DNA of 64,000 bases, taken from contig VXAA01006092.1 of the NCBI GenBank assembly GCA_013399115.1, forward strand, positions 130,826 through 194,825. The letters are read 5' to 3'. The translations under genes and the position numbers were made by a program. Of this stretch, positions 42,198-55,985 are shown piece by piece. The DNA is from Anseranas semipalmata. Its lineage: Eukaryota > Chordata > Aves > Anseriformes > Anseranatidae. The notes beneath the pieces were generated by a model. The model did no database searches. It had not been told where the DNA came from and saw only the letters and a list, made by a program, of their open reading frames with translations. Position 1 is the first letter of the stretch; each line of letters starts with the position of its first letter.

Positions 42198-42211
42198 TTT
42201 TNTTTTTTTTT
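42198..42211. other. T homopolymer with one undetermined base
   Basis: A single n at 42202 interrupts a T run. This is a base-calling ambiguity rather than biology. Confidence 0.95.
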
Positions 42212-43483
42212 AAGTTAAAACTTAGTTCCTCATCAGATATTTTTTGGCACTCCTTAAAATTTACTGGAGCCTGATGGGCTGTTCTGACGTTCTTAATGCA
42301 CCTGAGAGTAACTTCCCAAACATGCCTTTCCGTATGCTAGATCTTGCCAAGATCTTCTGGATAAACCTCATTTGAAGTTTCTAGGACACAGCAATGTGGC
42401 TTAAAGGAGCCCTAGAAGTACTTTCAAAATATGATTAGCACCTATTTCTAAGTCCCGTATCACAAAAAGATCTTGGCCAAATCTCCTGTAATTCAGCTAG
42501 AAGTATGTTCTTTGACAGCCGACCACCTGTGAAGACTGTGGAGGATAAATGACCTCTCATGAGGTTGGGGAACCAGTCAGAAAATATCTAATCTAGGCAT
42601 TTATCTGTGCTTTGAACCATGTACTTTGAATTCTTGGGTCTACAACAGAAAGCCAATCTCGGTCTGAACTGTGGACGGCCTATCTGTATTCTCATACATA
42701 AGGCATGTGAGACTGATACAGTAGGGAGGGTTTATTGACATGTTTAGGAGAGGTGTGCTGCTTGCCACTTGTGTGTTATGCATGGTATCCTCAGCTAATA
42801 GCAGTAAAACCTTTATGCTACCTTACTGTAAAGTATTACATGAGAGTCCCATATTAAAAAAAGAACACAAAACAGTTTAAGTTTTGGAGCATTTTAGAAA
42901 AGTTATTGGGTATATATTTTTGAAGCCCTCTGCCTGTAAAATTGCTTCATACCATAGGTCCAGTAAACCTACGAAACTCATCTGAGATAGCTTTTCATAA
43001 ATAAGGTTATCATTGGAGTCTAATGTCTTGAGTTGTTTCAAGGCTGCACGCATGTGTTATGGGTCACATTAGGAAACTGTGAATCCTCCCCTTTTGTTCA
43101 TAAAAAAAATAAAAATAAAAAATGCATGTTGTGCCTTATGGGTTACAAAATACAGAACCTCAGAATTCCCTCTGGCCTAGGACTGAGCATGGATAATACT
43201 GCAGCTCAGTAGCGTTACATGGAAGGCTGGGAGGGAAAAGGTGTATGTCCGTCTATTGGCTGTAGAGAAAATGTGCTTCTGAGAGATTTGGGGTTATACA
43301 ATTCTGTCCCTGTTCAGACAGGAGAGTGTGTACTGCGCAAGTGAAGCTGTCAGAGGTGTGTGATAAATACTGTTTGCATTCTGTTTTAATTTTCCCGTGG
43401 GTATCACCATCTCTTGCGTGGTGCATGCCTGTATGCTTGCATATGTGTGTGGACTCCTGTGCGGGGGGCATCTGTTTCGTGGG

Positions 43484-43540
43484 TACTGTGTGTATATATA
43501 TGTGTAAATATCAGTACATGTGCACATACACACACATTTA
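43484..43540. repeat. TG/TA/CA-rich microsatellite-like stretch
   Basis: An interrupted run of gtgtgtatatatatgtg and later cacatacacacacat. Similar TG/CA-rich patches follow at about 43636-43647 and 43672-43712. Confidence 0.7.
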
Positions 43541-44229
43541 CATTTTAAAATAAATACCAGAAATGCGATTTATAGATAGCTTCCATCATTTGCTTGTGCG
43601 GTGTGTGAGACGTGTGCACTCACATCTACTGGAAAAATGTGTGTGTTTATAGTTCTCTGTGGGCACAGATGATGCGTGTGTGTGTACAGACAGACAAACA
43701 TACACTCACACTGCAGTGCATTAGATGCACTTAGATCTATAGGACTCACTATTGACTTTAATTAGAATATCAGCATAGACTTCTTGTAAAAGACAACTTA
43801 GTTATTTTTTCTTTTCTTTTCTTCTGAATACATATTTAAAGTATTTCTGGTCTGAAATGAGAGGTAATGGAGTTTTATTCCAGTGGTTGAGTCTGAGGGA
43901 GGTTAAGTCCCTGGAAAAATCAAGGTGTGCAGCCAGATCAACCTGTGGGTGTGCTCTACTGGTCCTTCCCTGGCACTCTGTCTTTTCAAGCCATGACAGA
44001 TACTGTCAGATCGTTCTCTTGAATATATGCTGTTCCAGGAGAGTGCCAAACTACAGCAGTTCTTAAAAAAGGCTTCTAAGCAAAACGTAGGCACCCGACA
44101 TTAAAATAAAGGTATCAAAACCATTTGATTAACTGAAGATGCTTCTTCATGATTACTTAATAACATGATGGGAGTTTGAAGCTTGTCATTAATATTGTCA
44201 TTTGTCTAAAAAATACCTTCTAAGTGCTG

Positions 44230-44445
44230 CTTGGCACCGGGGTGACTAAGCACTGCATTATCGTCTGCGCCAGGGTCTGTCTCAGCGCATCGTTCCATTT
44301 GGTGCATCAGGACGTTCTGCCATGCAGCCCTCGAGGACCCTAGGAAAGACATTTGCAGGCAGGGACGAGAAATAAGCACAGCCTCAGTGTAATTGCAGCC
44401 AGGCGCTTCCACCGGAGGAGTGGCTGTGCGTGGCATCGGAGTGTC
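44230..44445. promoter_or_regulatory. CpG-rich patch inside the large intron
   Basis: About a dozen CpGs in 215 bases (caccgggg, atcgtctgcgcc, cagcgcatcg, ggacg, ctcgagg, ggcgcttccaccgg, gcatcgg) in an intron that is otherwise CpG-poor. A minus-strand frame of 76 codons spans it but has no recognisable domain. Confidence 0.4.
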
Positions 44446-44568
44446 CAGCTGTTCTGGGGAGGATTACGAGGGCTTTAATGGAGAGCACAGATGGAATCAG
44501 TACTATTGTCCAGAGTATTCTGGGGCAGAGGCTAAAATGTGAAGGATGATCAGTAGAGAGCTGATTGG

Positions 44569-44612
44569 AAAGAAAAAAAGAAAAAAGTAAGAAAGAAAGA
44601 AGGGGGAAAAAA
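44569..44612. repeat. A/G-rich low-complexity tract
   Basis: Almost pure A and G (aaagaaaaaaagaaaaaag, then aagaaagaaagaagggggaa) with a single T. Confidence 0.8.
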
Positions 44613-46232
44613 TCCCCTTGTTCTCTAAACAGCAAAGGGATTGATGCTGTCCAATGGTGAGGGTGCACAGGAAATAGTTCCCAAAGCTTCCTTTCATGGT
44701 TAGCAGGCATTGTAAAGATGGCACAGGTCATGTGCTGTGTGCAGCTGTTTAGAGGTTCTTACAGAACTGTTAGAGACTTAGCAAGGCCCATTATTCAAGG
44801 CTCTAAGGCAGTTTTACTGGATATGGACTACTGCAATTGTATAAGCTCTCCATTGTGTGAGTACTAATTTAGAGTGCTACCATAAGCCAGCCATACAATC
44901 CACGCTTCCCATGAATGAATGAGTCATCTTGATGAAAAGGCTCAGAGCACACAGCTCTGACTTTTAGTCTTAAAGGGACCTGATGTGCTCAGAATGGATC
45001 ACATTTTAATGAACAAACTCACTGGCTAAATATTTTGGTTTTAAACTGCTAAAATAATCCTTTTCTTTTTAGGGAAGGGTATCGTACCCAAAGACTTCAG
45101 ATAGGTTTTCATTTGCCTTACCACATGCTAGACGTATTTGTAATTACTGATTTGTTATGGGATATTAAAGTGTTACTAATAAGCTCATGTAAACGTAACA
45201 GGTTTCAAGGCCACTCAGTAAGCCAGCAATTCATGTCCTAAATCATTCCTTTAGGTGCCAAGGAGCCCCATGATTGTTTTATTCAAAACTATTTGGCTGC
45301 AGGAATGCAGCTGTTTTTCATTAATGATGTCCATGCACGTACACAAGCAACGTGTTGTTATGTAGCACTACTGTCTGTTTAATTCCTTGCCTGTGGAGAA
45401 TATGAGAGTACTATTAGGACTTCTAATGAAGTTGCACTGTTGTATGGTGAAGTCATTCTCTGTAGAGTTCTTACCTGGATGACTTAGGACCAGACCCAAA
45501 AAGAGGATTTGCTCTCTGATAACAGGACTTAGGTAGCCTTTGGGAACATCTAAACTGGGGGACACGAGAGCATCCCAAGTTCATACGCACATCCTGTCCA
45601 GCCGTTATTCAGACAGTCCTTAGAAGAGCCTTCGTTCAAATATGTGACCTGAAGCTTTGGGGACATCTAAACTTTCACAGCACCTGCTGATTTGATCTGA
45701 AAGTTTTCCATAGTTTTCCTTCTGTGCCTGCCCTGGAACTGCTCCAGTCTAAACACCTAAATGCTTAGCTCCTTCCTGAGGCTCATCAGTCCAGAAACAA
45801 GGCAGAGCAATGTTGGCATCACCTGGAAGGCTCAGCCAACAAGCATGGTGCCTGAAGCACATGACAGGATCAGAAAATGTAGCTGCTTCCTTTCTAACAT
45901 GCAGTAGTTAACAGAAGGGGTAGTCCTTGCTTTTTTTTTGTGCAGTAGCCTCGTGAAAGCTTAGCAATCGCCCAAGAAATGGAAAGAACTGGAGTGGGGC
46001 TTCTCTTTCTTTAATGCAGCTCACATGGTGTCTCCCACATCTTGGGAGAGAACTCTTAAATCCGGAGTTAGTTTGAGGACGAGCTCTTTCTCCACGTTTG
46101 CTGAAACTGGGTTTCATGCAGAAAGAGACATACTGTTCATGTCATAAATGGAGCAAAAAAGAGATATCACAGTTCAGTATCGAACTGATGATGACATTTG
46201 AGCCTGTGTTCTGTTCCATAGATGCCTAGTCG

Positions 46233-46285
46233 TGTTTTTTGTTTGTTTGTTTGTTTTTTAATTAATGCGTTTGTTTGTTTTTTCA
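46233..46285. repeat. (GTTT)n simple repeat
   Basis: Units of gttt repeated four or five times, interrupted by attaattaatgcg-like sequence, then resumed for two or three units and a T run. Confidence 0.8.
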
Positions 46286-46299
46286 ATTAAGTTTTTTCT

Positions 46300-46372
46300 G
46301 CTGACTGCCATTGGGGTCAATTTTGTATTGACTTCAGCAGAGCGAGGATTGGTCCTACAGGTCAAATTTTGC
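46300..46372. repeat. Possible old repeat copy (ttgacttcag core)
   Basis: The segment gccattggggtcaattttg followed by tattgacttcagcagagcg and caggtcaaattttgccctt matches the recurrent 'tgacttcaatgg ... aattttgccc' pattern of old sauropsid repeats. It is weak. Confidence 0.3.
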
Positions 46373-49300
46373 CCTTTAGAAAATAATTCTTATTACAAAG
46401 TCCCTTTTCTGAGCTGAATACTATTTAAAAGCTAAAGGCATTTAAAAAATCAAATATAACTTTATGTTTTCATCATGTTTACTGCTGGTTTCCTCCTTGA
46501 TCTCTCTTAGCATCAAATTAAGTTTATTGAGTCAGCTTTGTTTAATTGGTTTAATTTTACTTGTTCAGCAGCATTGCCAAGGTTGTACTTTTCAGATTCA
46601 CAGCTCTGAGTGAAAATATTCCCTGTGACTGGCAAAAGGAAACAAAAGTAGAAGAAACATTATTAAAATGTTTATATTTTCTTAGGTAAAATGCTTCTGG
46701 AACTGAAATTTGGAGCAGAAAACATGTAAGGAACCTGACAATTAACTAGCTTAAATCTGTTCTTATTGAAGGGTCAGAACTATCATTTGTTTTATTGCAA
46801 GTCGGGTCTACCACACCAAGCATGTCAAATATTAGTGCCTAAATTAAAAAAAAAATGCCCACTCACAGCAAACATTTGCACAGTTGTTTATCTGACAAAA
46901 ATAGTGGGGGTTTCAAATAAATCTTCACATCTTAGTCATGCCAGTGAGTGAGTGAAAACTATTCAAGGGCTTTTCCTGCTCTCCCTTCAACCTAACTCAG
47001 TAGCATCAAGTACTGTCATGTCTTGTGACATGAACAGAGCCATGAGGATCATCACGTCCCACAGTTATGTGCCTGTCTCATACTAGTAAGAAGTAATATT
47101 GCTGATTTGCATCAGTGAACCTGAGCAGGAAGCCCGTGATTTTCAGTTGCACCAAATGTCCAGCCCCAGAAACTGTGTTCTGGACTAAAACTTTGTTCTC
47201 CGTCTTAAATTGTGCTTAAAGAGAACTCAGCCAACAGTGTTTCAGTATAAACAGTAATAGGAATAAATCAATTGATCAGAAAATTCCTTTTATTGTTAAA
47301 GAGGAGTGGATGGAACTTAAAAATGAATTCTGAATGGCCATGGTATATGCCTAGAAGAAGAAAGGAGATGGATAACATCACTGTGGTATTTTCGGAGCTT
47401 TTTACAGTGCTCTGTTATATCCCTCTCTCCCAGACGCATCGCATCTACCTTTCTCTTTAGTATGCAAATGCACAATTAAAAGCATTCAACAGATAGAGAT
47501 GAGTAAGCTAATAAAGTGTGCTGCTAGTAATTTATTTTCATTAACTGGGAGTGTGTGGAAGTACCCCAAAGAGCGAAGTGATGCTGGAAAGTTGTAATAG
47601 ATATGAATCTACTAACTGCCTTTATGTAAGACAATAGATGTTGTGAATATTCGGCTTCCTCTCCAGGCAGTGAGCTAGTACGGTTAACCAAAATTGTTGA
47701 GTAATTGTTCTGTGGTTGAGAACAAAATGCTGAATTAAACTGTTCCCAGCACAATAATTGTGTGATTACAGCATTTATGTTGCTGGCCAAAAGAACAGTC
47801 ATTAGGTTTGGAAGACTTACCAAAACCACAGGCTCAAAAAAAAAAAATGCAAATCACATGTAAATTGTCCTGTAATACCTACGGTGGCTTAAAAATTGAA
47901 CTAGGAGTATGGTATGTGTATATTTAAAGGCAGGCAAGCCAGAAAAAATGATTGTACGTTCAAGAACTACTTCAGGCTAGGAAGAAAATAGCCAAAGATT
48001 ATTCATTTTCATTCTGTTGTACTTTCCCCCCTCTTGTGAGATCCTGCACTTCATATATTATGCGTGTATTCTGCTTTGTGAATGCTGTTATATTTTTCCC
48101 CACTGCATACCAATCAGATATTGTCTGGGAGTTGTAAGGTAGGTTGGACTCCCACACCTAACTAAATCTTGGGCCAAGCCGATTCAAAGAGCAATATACA
48201 AGGAAGGCAGGCAGCAAGTGTTTATCTGATTGCTGTAATCCACCAGTAAAATTAAAAATTGATTTATGATGATAGGCGCTCTTGTGAGGTAGATGATTTT
48301 CTTCTCCATTGCATGGTCCATATCTAGAAGTGCCAAAGAAACATGTACGCCTAGTCTTTTCTTTTTTTCCTCATGTTGTTTTTCCTCATATTTCTAATAT
48401 TAAGGTAGAGGAGGAAGGCAAAGAGGAACTGAAGGAGACAGTGAAAAAAAAAGTCACAACACTTAGGTCAATCAAAACTTTTGTGCCTGCGATTCAGTGG
48501 AGTAACAAGCTGCAGGATTTGGATAGCTGGCTACCTGGCTGTACACAGAAATCAGATGGTCAGATGTCTGTACTCTTATCATTGTAGCTACAGTTAACTG
48601 TAGATGTATTGCTGTCAGCTTTAAACGTGTTGCTGTCCCAGAATTGTAGGCACAAGATGAGAGACTGTCTTCAGTCCTATTAAACAAAACTTCTGAAAAA
48701 CATTTTCATATGAGGATTTTGGCAATGAGGAAAAAAAGTATCAGGACATGAAAGTAAGAGTGGATACATATATATTTACATATTCTTTCTTCTGCAACTC
48801 GAATCCATTTTACTTCTAAAATCGAACTTTTGATGGTGAAACTAAACTCTATTAAGGAACAATTCCACTGGAAAAAAGGACAGTCAGAAACAAGTCTGAA
48901 CAGCTGAAAGGTGGAAAAGAAGTCTTTATTGTGTATTTCCCTGGGCAGTAATAAGAGGCTATCCAACACTAGAAATGTGTTTTCCGTAGAGGTGTCTACT
49001 AACATTTGGTCTTAGTTTTCCTGGCCATTTGTCCATCATATTTAAGTGCAGGGTTTTTTAAGACCATGCAGAAAGCAATAAAAACTCAATAGAAAATAAT
49101 AATAATAATAGTAAAATGTCATCTTCAGGAGAGAATTACATTGAGTTGTAGCAACTAGTGCTCTGAAACTGATGTCACTGGAGACCAGCCATACATTGAA
49201 ACATGTATCTGATTTCGTAATAATAAAAAAATGGGAAAAAGAGGGGGCATTCAAAGGACTTAATCAGTGGATTTAAGTGTAAGATTTTCTGAGCAGACCC

Positions 49301-51633
49301 ATTTCTGCCAAAGTCTACACTGATCAGGCCATGAAGAATGTTTCTTTCCCTGTAATATATTAGATTGTATATTGTTTTATTAACTATGTCCCTCAACCTT
49401 TCAATTTAAAGGAACCAAGAGAACGTACAGACTTTTCACGTGGAATTTGTTTTCTGAGTCTTTTATATGCATTTTTTCTCTCTCTTTCTACATAGTATGA
49501 TTTTAAGTGAATGACTTTGATAAGACTTTCATGTTTGTTTATACCATTGCACTATTCAGCAACTGAATAGGTTTTGAATTTCTGCCCACCACATGATATT
49601 AAATAACCCGTTTCTTGCCCACCGCCTACACATAAAAATTATTATGTTTGTTTTAATTAATGATATTCCACTTGTCAAAGAGATACTGAGTGAAAAACAC
49701 ATCTTGAAACCTTAAGATTTTGCTTGAAAGAATACCTCTTCCTCTTTGTATAGTAATATTACCTTAAATCATATTAAGGAAATTGGCACAAAAAAAACCC
49801 ACAAACCAAAATAAGAAATAGCTGTTAAAAGGCAGAATTCTAATGATCTCCATGTTTTCTGTGCCAACCAGTTTGAGTAACGAAGATTTCTATGTTAAGG
49901 GTTATAAAAGTAGAACTGTTTTATATTATTTGCTGTTTCTTAAATATTTTACTATAACTACGTATAGAGTCATTACAAGCAATGTGTTGTGCGTGGCTCA
50001 TAATGAGTGGCAGTGGAAGAGCTAAAATAGAAGGCCAGATTGTGGCGACACTGTGGTGCAAGAGCGTTAGAAGGGGAGGTATCCTGCCGTGGTGGGGATG
50101 AAGGAAGACCAGGACGAGAGATGGCCTTGCCTTTTAAGTCTTTCATGTTCCAGTGAAGTACCACAGCACACCCACTAACTTCCTATTTTATCCTTACTAC
50201 TTTATAGTCCCTCGTTCCATTAAGCAGTGTTTGAACCATGAGCTGATTACTACTTTTGATTCACAGCTTTTCTCCAGGAGTGCCTTAGGGTCATTACTAA
50301 AATAACAAGTCTCTTAATGAAGGCAGCTCACTATTAAGTGGTTTAGGCCTTAGATATTGATCTATTCATGAATTTGGACTTTACCATTGTGTCAAAAATG
50401 AGGTCATGGCATTTGCCTTCATCTATACACCATTTTAAATCCAATGGTTTCCATATTAGAACAGTTCTCCCTATTTCAGAGATTAAAAAAATCCCTTTTG
50501 GAACAGTAGGCAGGAAAAAATATTACTGCAAGTTATACATTGAAATGATTTTTTACTTGGCTTTTAATATGCAGACATGGTAAAATCAACAGCAGGTAAA
50601 GGAAAGGGTGTAAAGATGGCCTTAACACAGATGCCTCTGAATAACTTTATGTGACAAAAAATACTGGTCAGCCCTATACAATGGCATAGCCTTGCTCTTG
50701 CCATCCATTTCCTCATCTTTTAGGGAAAATGCACTAAAGAAATCTTTGAATTAAATAATATAAATATTAAATATATTTTTTCTTCTGATTCTGCAAGAAC
50801 ATACACCAATACTTAGTAATTGAAGGGGCCCACTGTAGTGAGCAGGCTCACACCCCAAAAGCTGCGTTACTTCAGTCTACGTAAGAGCAAGAACTACAAA
50901 TAGAATAAATGTTTCTTTCCTAATCTGGAAACCATCTTGGGCAGGTATATAGCCAAACATAGCCAAACATGTGTGCATCCTTTGCATGAAAATATTCACA
51001 GCAATATTTTTGGTGTTGGGATAGGTGCAAAGGCACCTCAAAAGTGCTGAAGAGGGAGCAGGGTGGGGCATTTCTCCCAGCTAGCAGGATTTATCTGTCA
51101 AAGTGGAGCCAGACTTGCTGCCTGTGATGAGGTGTAATACTGCAATTCATTTCTTTACCTGAATCCATTGACTTGCAGCATTCACAGAAGTTATTGGAAA
51201 GGCAGTTTTGGATGATTCCTCTTCCTGTCCTCCCCCATCCCTCCATCCCACACTAGTGCTGAGCCACGCTTCCCATTCCTTCTTGTTCTTATAGCGTACC
51301 CATTGATTAATAATGTTAAGATTTGCAAAGTCAACCTTGTGTCCACTAAAAAATAACCATGCGTTTACAGGAAAAATCCTCTAGATTCTGCACGCCTCTT
51401 TTGACTGTCATACCTGTCACTCCATTTCTAACAACCTGAAAAAAGAAACAGCCCCTACTTAACACAGAGCTGACACAAAACTACCTTATTTGCTCCTCAC
51501 TCTTCCTCAGTAGCAATAGTTAATGCTGGACCTTCCTTCCAGAGCTCTTTTGACAGCAATCCATAATAGTGCCACACAATAAATTTTTATCTGGTAAAAT
51601 GCGAACATTGGATATATCAAAGAAGGTACTTTG

Positions 51634-51650
51634 GAGAGAGAGAGAGAGAG
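51634..51650. repeat. (GA)n microsatellite
   Basis: A perfect (GA)8G run followed by cgatgg. Confidence 0.95.
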
Positions 51651-54600
51651 CGATGGGTTAGCACACACACAGAAAACACAGCCACTCCAGTCTCTTTAAA
51701 CAGAACATGGAAAATCAGAAGGAAATCATACAGGTAACTTCTGGAATGCTGATATGAACAACTGCAAGGGAAGTATACTTATCATTGCCTCTGATTCTTT
51801 ATTGCATGTGCAAAAAAACAGAGTTCATTATAATTTGAATAATGGAACCAATATATAATAACTCAGCTAACTGTGAAAAGCAGTGCACATGTGCAGCTCA
51901 AGAAATTATCCTACATACTGTCTTTTAAAACACATCAGGAAATCTCACACCTGTTTTCTTTTCACTGACAAATGTTTCACTGAATAGCTTACTGCTAGAG
52001 CTATCAGCACTGGTCCAGAGCTTATTGGGAAAAGCATTAAATAAGCATCTGGGAACTGTATGCTCCATCATATGCTGTGAGGCAGCATCAGTTATTAATG
52101 TAAGCTCATAGACTTTCCAGTTTGAAGGGAGTGACTTTGCAGATAACTTGCTACATGACAGTTACATTTGGGAGCAAGTTGCTATTAGCCAGCAAATACA
52201 CAAATAGAGGACAATATGCCGTATAAATCATCAGTTGTGACAGTCGCAAGTTGATGGCAGCTTTCCATTATAGTCCTGGCTTATCCTTCTAGGAAGGGTA
52301 CTACCAATTAAACAAGACAACTATGTGCTTGGAAGCTGTGGCATAAGAAACAGTATTTGTGTGGATTTTAATTGAGGTGAAATAAGTCAGTCTGGCCCAA
52401 ACATTGGTCATCATACCTCAAAAGCCAATTTTGTGTCCTCTGCTAACTTTAGCCTCTTCATGGAACAAATGGCTCAATCAACTAAACAATGGATCTTTTT
52501 CCTCTACAAAAAAAGAAAGAGCAAATTATTTTGAGTTTTGCTCCTGAGCTGCAACTGACTTTGATTAGAAAGGGCTCTTGAGAGAGTGTGTTTCAGCCTT
52601 CCAGTGTAGCTGTTACCTGAATTACAGTAGCTTGTTCTGAAAGTCCGGTTTTTGCTGGAGAACCCCACCCTGTGGGGTGTTGCAGAGCCTGGAGCAGCCA
52701 TTCCTGCATGAGCTCTCCGGCTTTTGACTTAAAACAGCTTCATATTGGAATGAATTTCAGTGTGTCATCTTTTTATTTCAGATGGCCTCTTCCTTTTCAG
52801 TTGGGCCATTTGTGCAGATGCCTTTGTGGCAGAATTGCCCTGTGGATAACTTCCATGCTAAGTGGCACAAGCCAGAATATTCCTCATTATACGTCATCCC
52901 AAATGGGAGAAACTCACGTCACTGCTTTCCCTCCTCTGTGTGCTTTTTCTATACCAAATCAAATATAAAAGAAGTGTTCTAGAGTTATTTTTGTTACATA
53001 AATGAATAAATAATACCGCTTTTTCTTCCCTTAGAAGTGTCCAAGAGATGTTTCTTGATGCAAAAATTCCTTTTGGCTCATATCCTTCAAAGTGCTGCTG
53101 AAGGTGTTTGTCTCTCACCAGCGCATTTTGTTCTGTAGTATGAAGTGGAGGAGGGAAGCCTTTGGAAGCAAATTATTGACATGGAAACAGCTATTGTCTG
53201 TATTATTTGGCAGTTTAAGGCACTTCTCTGCACTTCAGTTAAAAGGCTAAGCATGTGTTCATTCAGTAGTACTTAAAGACTTTATGATGAGATGAATTTG
53301 AGATGGGTGCTGGTGGTGACACCTGGATTCTCTTGCAGGACTGAGCAAAGACAGAAAGTTTCCTGCCTGGAAAAGCCTCGCTTTTTAAAATGAAAAATGT
53401 TTATCTAGATCTCCGAGATGAATTTCAGTTTTCCTCAAAGTTTGTTCCTTGTGTTTTCTGTGAGCCAAGGTGCATGCACACCAGCTATTACTTGTTAAGA
53501 AGGATTGTCTCCATATTCCAGCAAACTAATAATTTTTCTACACTGTTATTCCAAATAAAGCTCTCTGTACTAGTGGAGTTAAAATAGGAGGTATTTTTTT
53601 CTGCCTAAATTGCCTTTTTTATTCTTCTTAAAAGATTGCCACTATGAGAGCATGCTTGTCTACGATCAGTACCACTGTTTGTAAACAACTGTGAACAGTG
53701 AGGTGCTACTATTGAATGACCTGGGGTGTTCAGGCAGGACGAATTTTGATAAGTACCGGTATGAATTGTGACAGCTTCTTATTCAACACAGGGAAGAGTA
53801 ATGTTTAGGGCCCAAATCATCTGCTGCAGAAAAATTCTCAGGTGGAGATCAAGAAGAAACATTAATCACAAAATCCTTTGTTGGGAACCTTTGTACCACT
53901 ATGTCTGGCAGAGCAGCGAGCTGTTCCTCAGCCGTAAAGGCAAAGCATGTGGTCTTCAGAGCATGGGGTAGGATGGGTGTGCTGTCTGTCTCCTCTGCGT
54001 CTCTTCTTCTTGGCATACATCTTCTATTTTTGCTTCTTATGCACTCACTAAGCACCCCATAAAAAGCTACCTCAAACTCACTGGGAGAGTGATCACTGCA
54101 TTACCCGAATAGGCAGTCTCCCTGCCATATAGATTTGGGACACACTTATGTCGATTTAGGGAACTGATACAGGGAAGAGAATGAGGAGAACATTTTCTTT
54201 TCTTATTTTAAACGTCACTGTAAGGGAAAATAGCAGATTGTAGTTATATGAGGACGTATATTTTTATTTCCCTTAAGATAGACGTGGGGGGGTGTGTGAA
54301 AGAGAAAGAGGTGGCCAACACATGCTAATTAAAGAATCCAGTCCTTCAGCAGTGTGCGCCACCATGAGCCAAGTGTTTTTGGAGGAAGGGGGACTGATGC
54401 AATTAAACATGTCATTTTTGAAGGACATATTTATGTCATTGCATGGTAAATGTACATTACATTCTTTTATACACAGCAGAAGAGATACTTAACTTCTAAA
54501 CAAGTTGTGGGCAAGAAGACACTCATACAACAATTTGAAGTTAAAAGAATCATTCAAGCACATCCATGGTTCTAGGAATGTAAAATTTGAACTTCTTTGA

Positions 54601-55814
54601 GCAGCTGACAATAATAACTCAAATTAAAATAAAAAGTAGCCACACATCTACATGAAGAAGCCATTTAGGAGATCATTTCAGCAAAGATGCTCATATAGCT
54701 CCTGAAGGGCATCTTCTAAACAGCTCAAGGGTAAAGGACTGCTCGGAGTTTTGTCAGTTTGCAGAGAAGGGAGTGTTGCTTTTTGCAGCTGTCTTATTCA
54801 CACTGAGTAATTCGTTACTCCGTCACCAGTCTCACTGAAATGGATAGAATTACTTCTGAAGAACTAGAGGTGGGTGGAAGATCAGTATTCACCCCTCGGT
54901 GTAAAGTGTTATACATGGATGCCAGGAAGTGTATTGAAATATTTACCTTGGAGAGAGGAAAACTTACATAAAAGTTTATGCTAATAAACATGTAATGAGC
55001 AACTGCGGAAATGAAATTGGTATACATGTATAAGGATAAAATAAGTAAAACTAACAGCAGCTGCTATGTTAGGAGCTTAGGTCTATTGAAAGTATGGGTT
55101 TATATTACTTGGGAAATATTATGAACCCGCTGGATTAAGCAAGAATCACGTGAGGGGAAAGAAAAACTGTGAACTTTTAATTAAAGACTGTGTCAGAATG
55201 CATGGTCATAAAGGGCCAAAATAAGGTCATGCAAGCTATCCTGATGCTGGTATTTCCTAAGCGTTGAATGCCTACCTTTGCAACCTTAGTGTTTTGTCAA
55301 ACTGTTTTGTATTTATAGCTGTTTATATAGTGACCCAAAGTGCACGTGGCATTTTACTGAAAATGGAGTAGAACTGCAATTGTCAAGTGTTTGCAATCTA
55401 AATTTATATAAGTCACAGCAGGAGCTAGTAACAAACAGTAGGGGTAGCTGTTAAAAACATACTGCTTAGTGCTTAGGTAGCTGTGGTAGCCATAGTATGT
55501 TCCTAAAAGTAGGTAAAAGAGCAACATTTAGGCAGAAGTAGTATACTTATAATGAAGCCGGGAATGTTGGGAATCTAGCTTTAGCTACACTGAATGCATT
55601 TCTTTGTGTGACTGCATTTGTTATGGTCAGGTCATAAAGGAAGTGCATAGATCTGTGAAGATGATGGCCTAGGCTTCCACATCTTAAATCTGTTCCAAGT
55701 TTAATAACAAATTACTTTAGCTAAGGGTAAGTCATTTAAGGGCAGCTTTTGAAAGGCACTGAAACAAGTAAAGATTCAGAGGGGCACTTCCCCAAACTGA
55801 AAATCTTTACAGGT

Positions 55815-55985
55815 GACTCTGGACGCCTCAGTTTCCCACTTGCACAGTAAATGCAATATTAGTAACTTGTCATGTGCTCATACTGTTTTTTTCATTGATA
55901 AGTTCTTTGGGGCTAGTCTCCTTTTTGTATTTTCAGTGACAAGTATGAAGGGTCCCTGATTTTGGTTTGGGCTCCAGGTAAAGCT
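55815..55985 (+). repeat. Amniote MIR-like SINE relic with 3' tail
   Basis: The sequence has cgcctcagtttcccacttg, then aagttctttggggctagtctcc, and agggtccctgattttggttt ending gggctccaggtaaagc. This matches in order a repeat very common in turtles and crocodilians (cctcagtttccc, agctctttggggcaggg, atggggtcctgatctcggttggggctcctaggcgctac). The exact family label is from memory. Confidence 0.6.
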
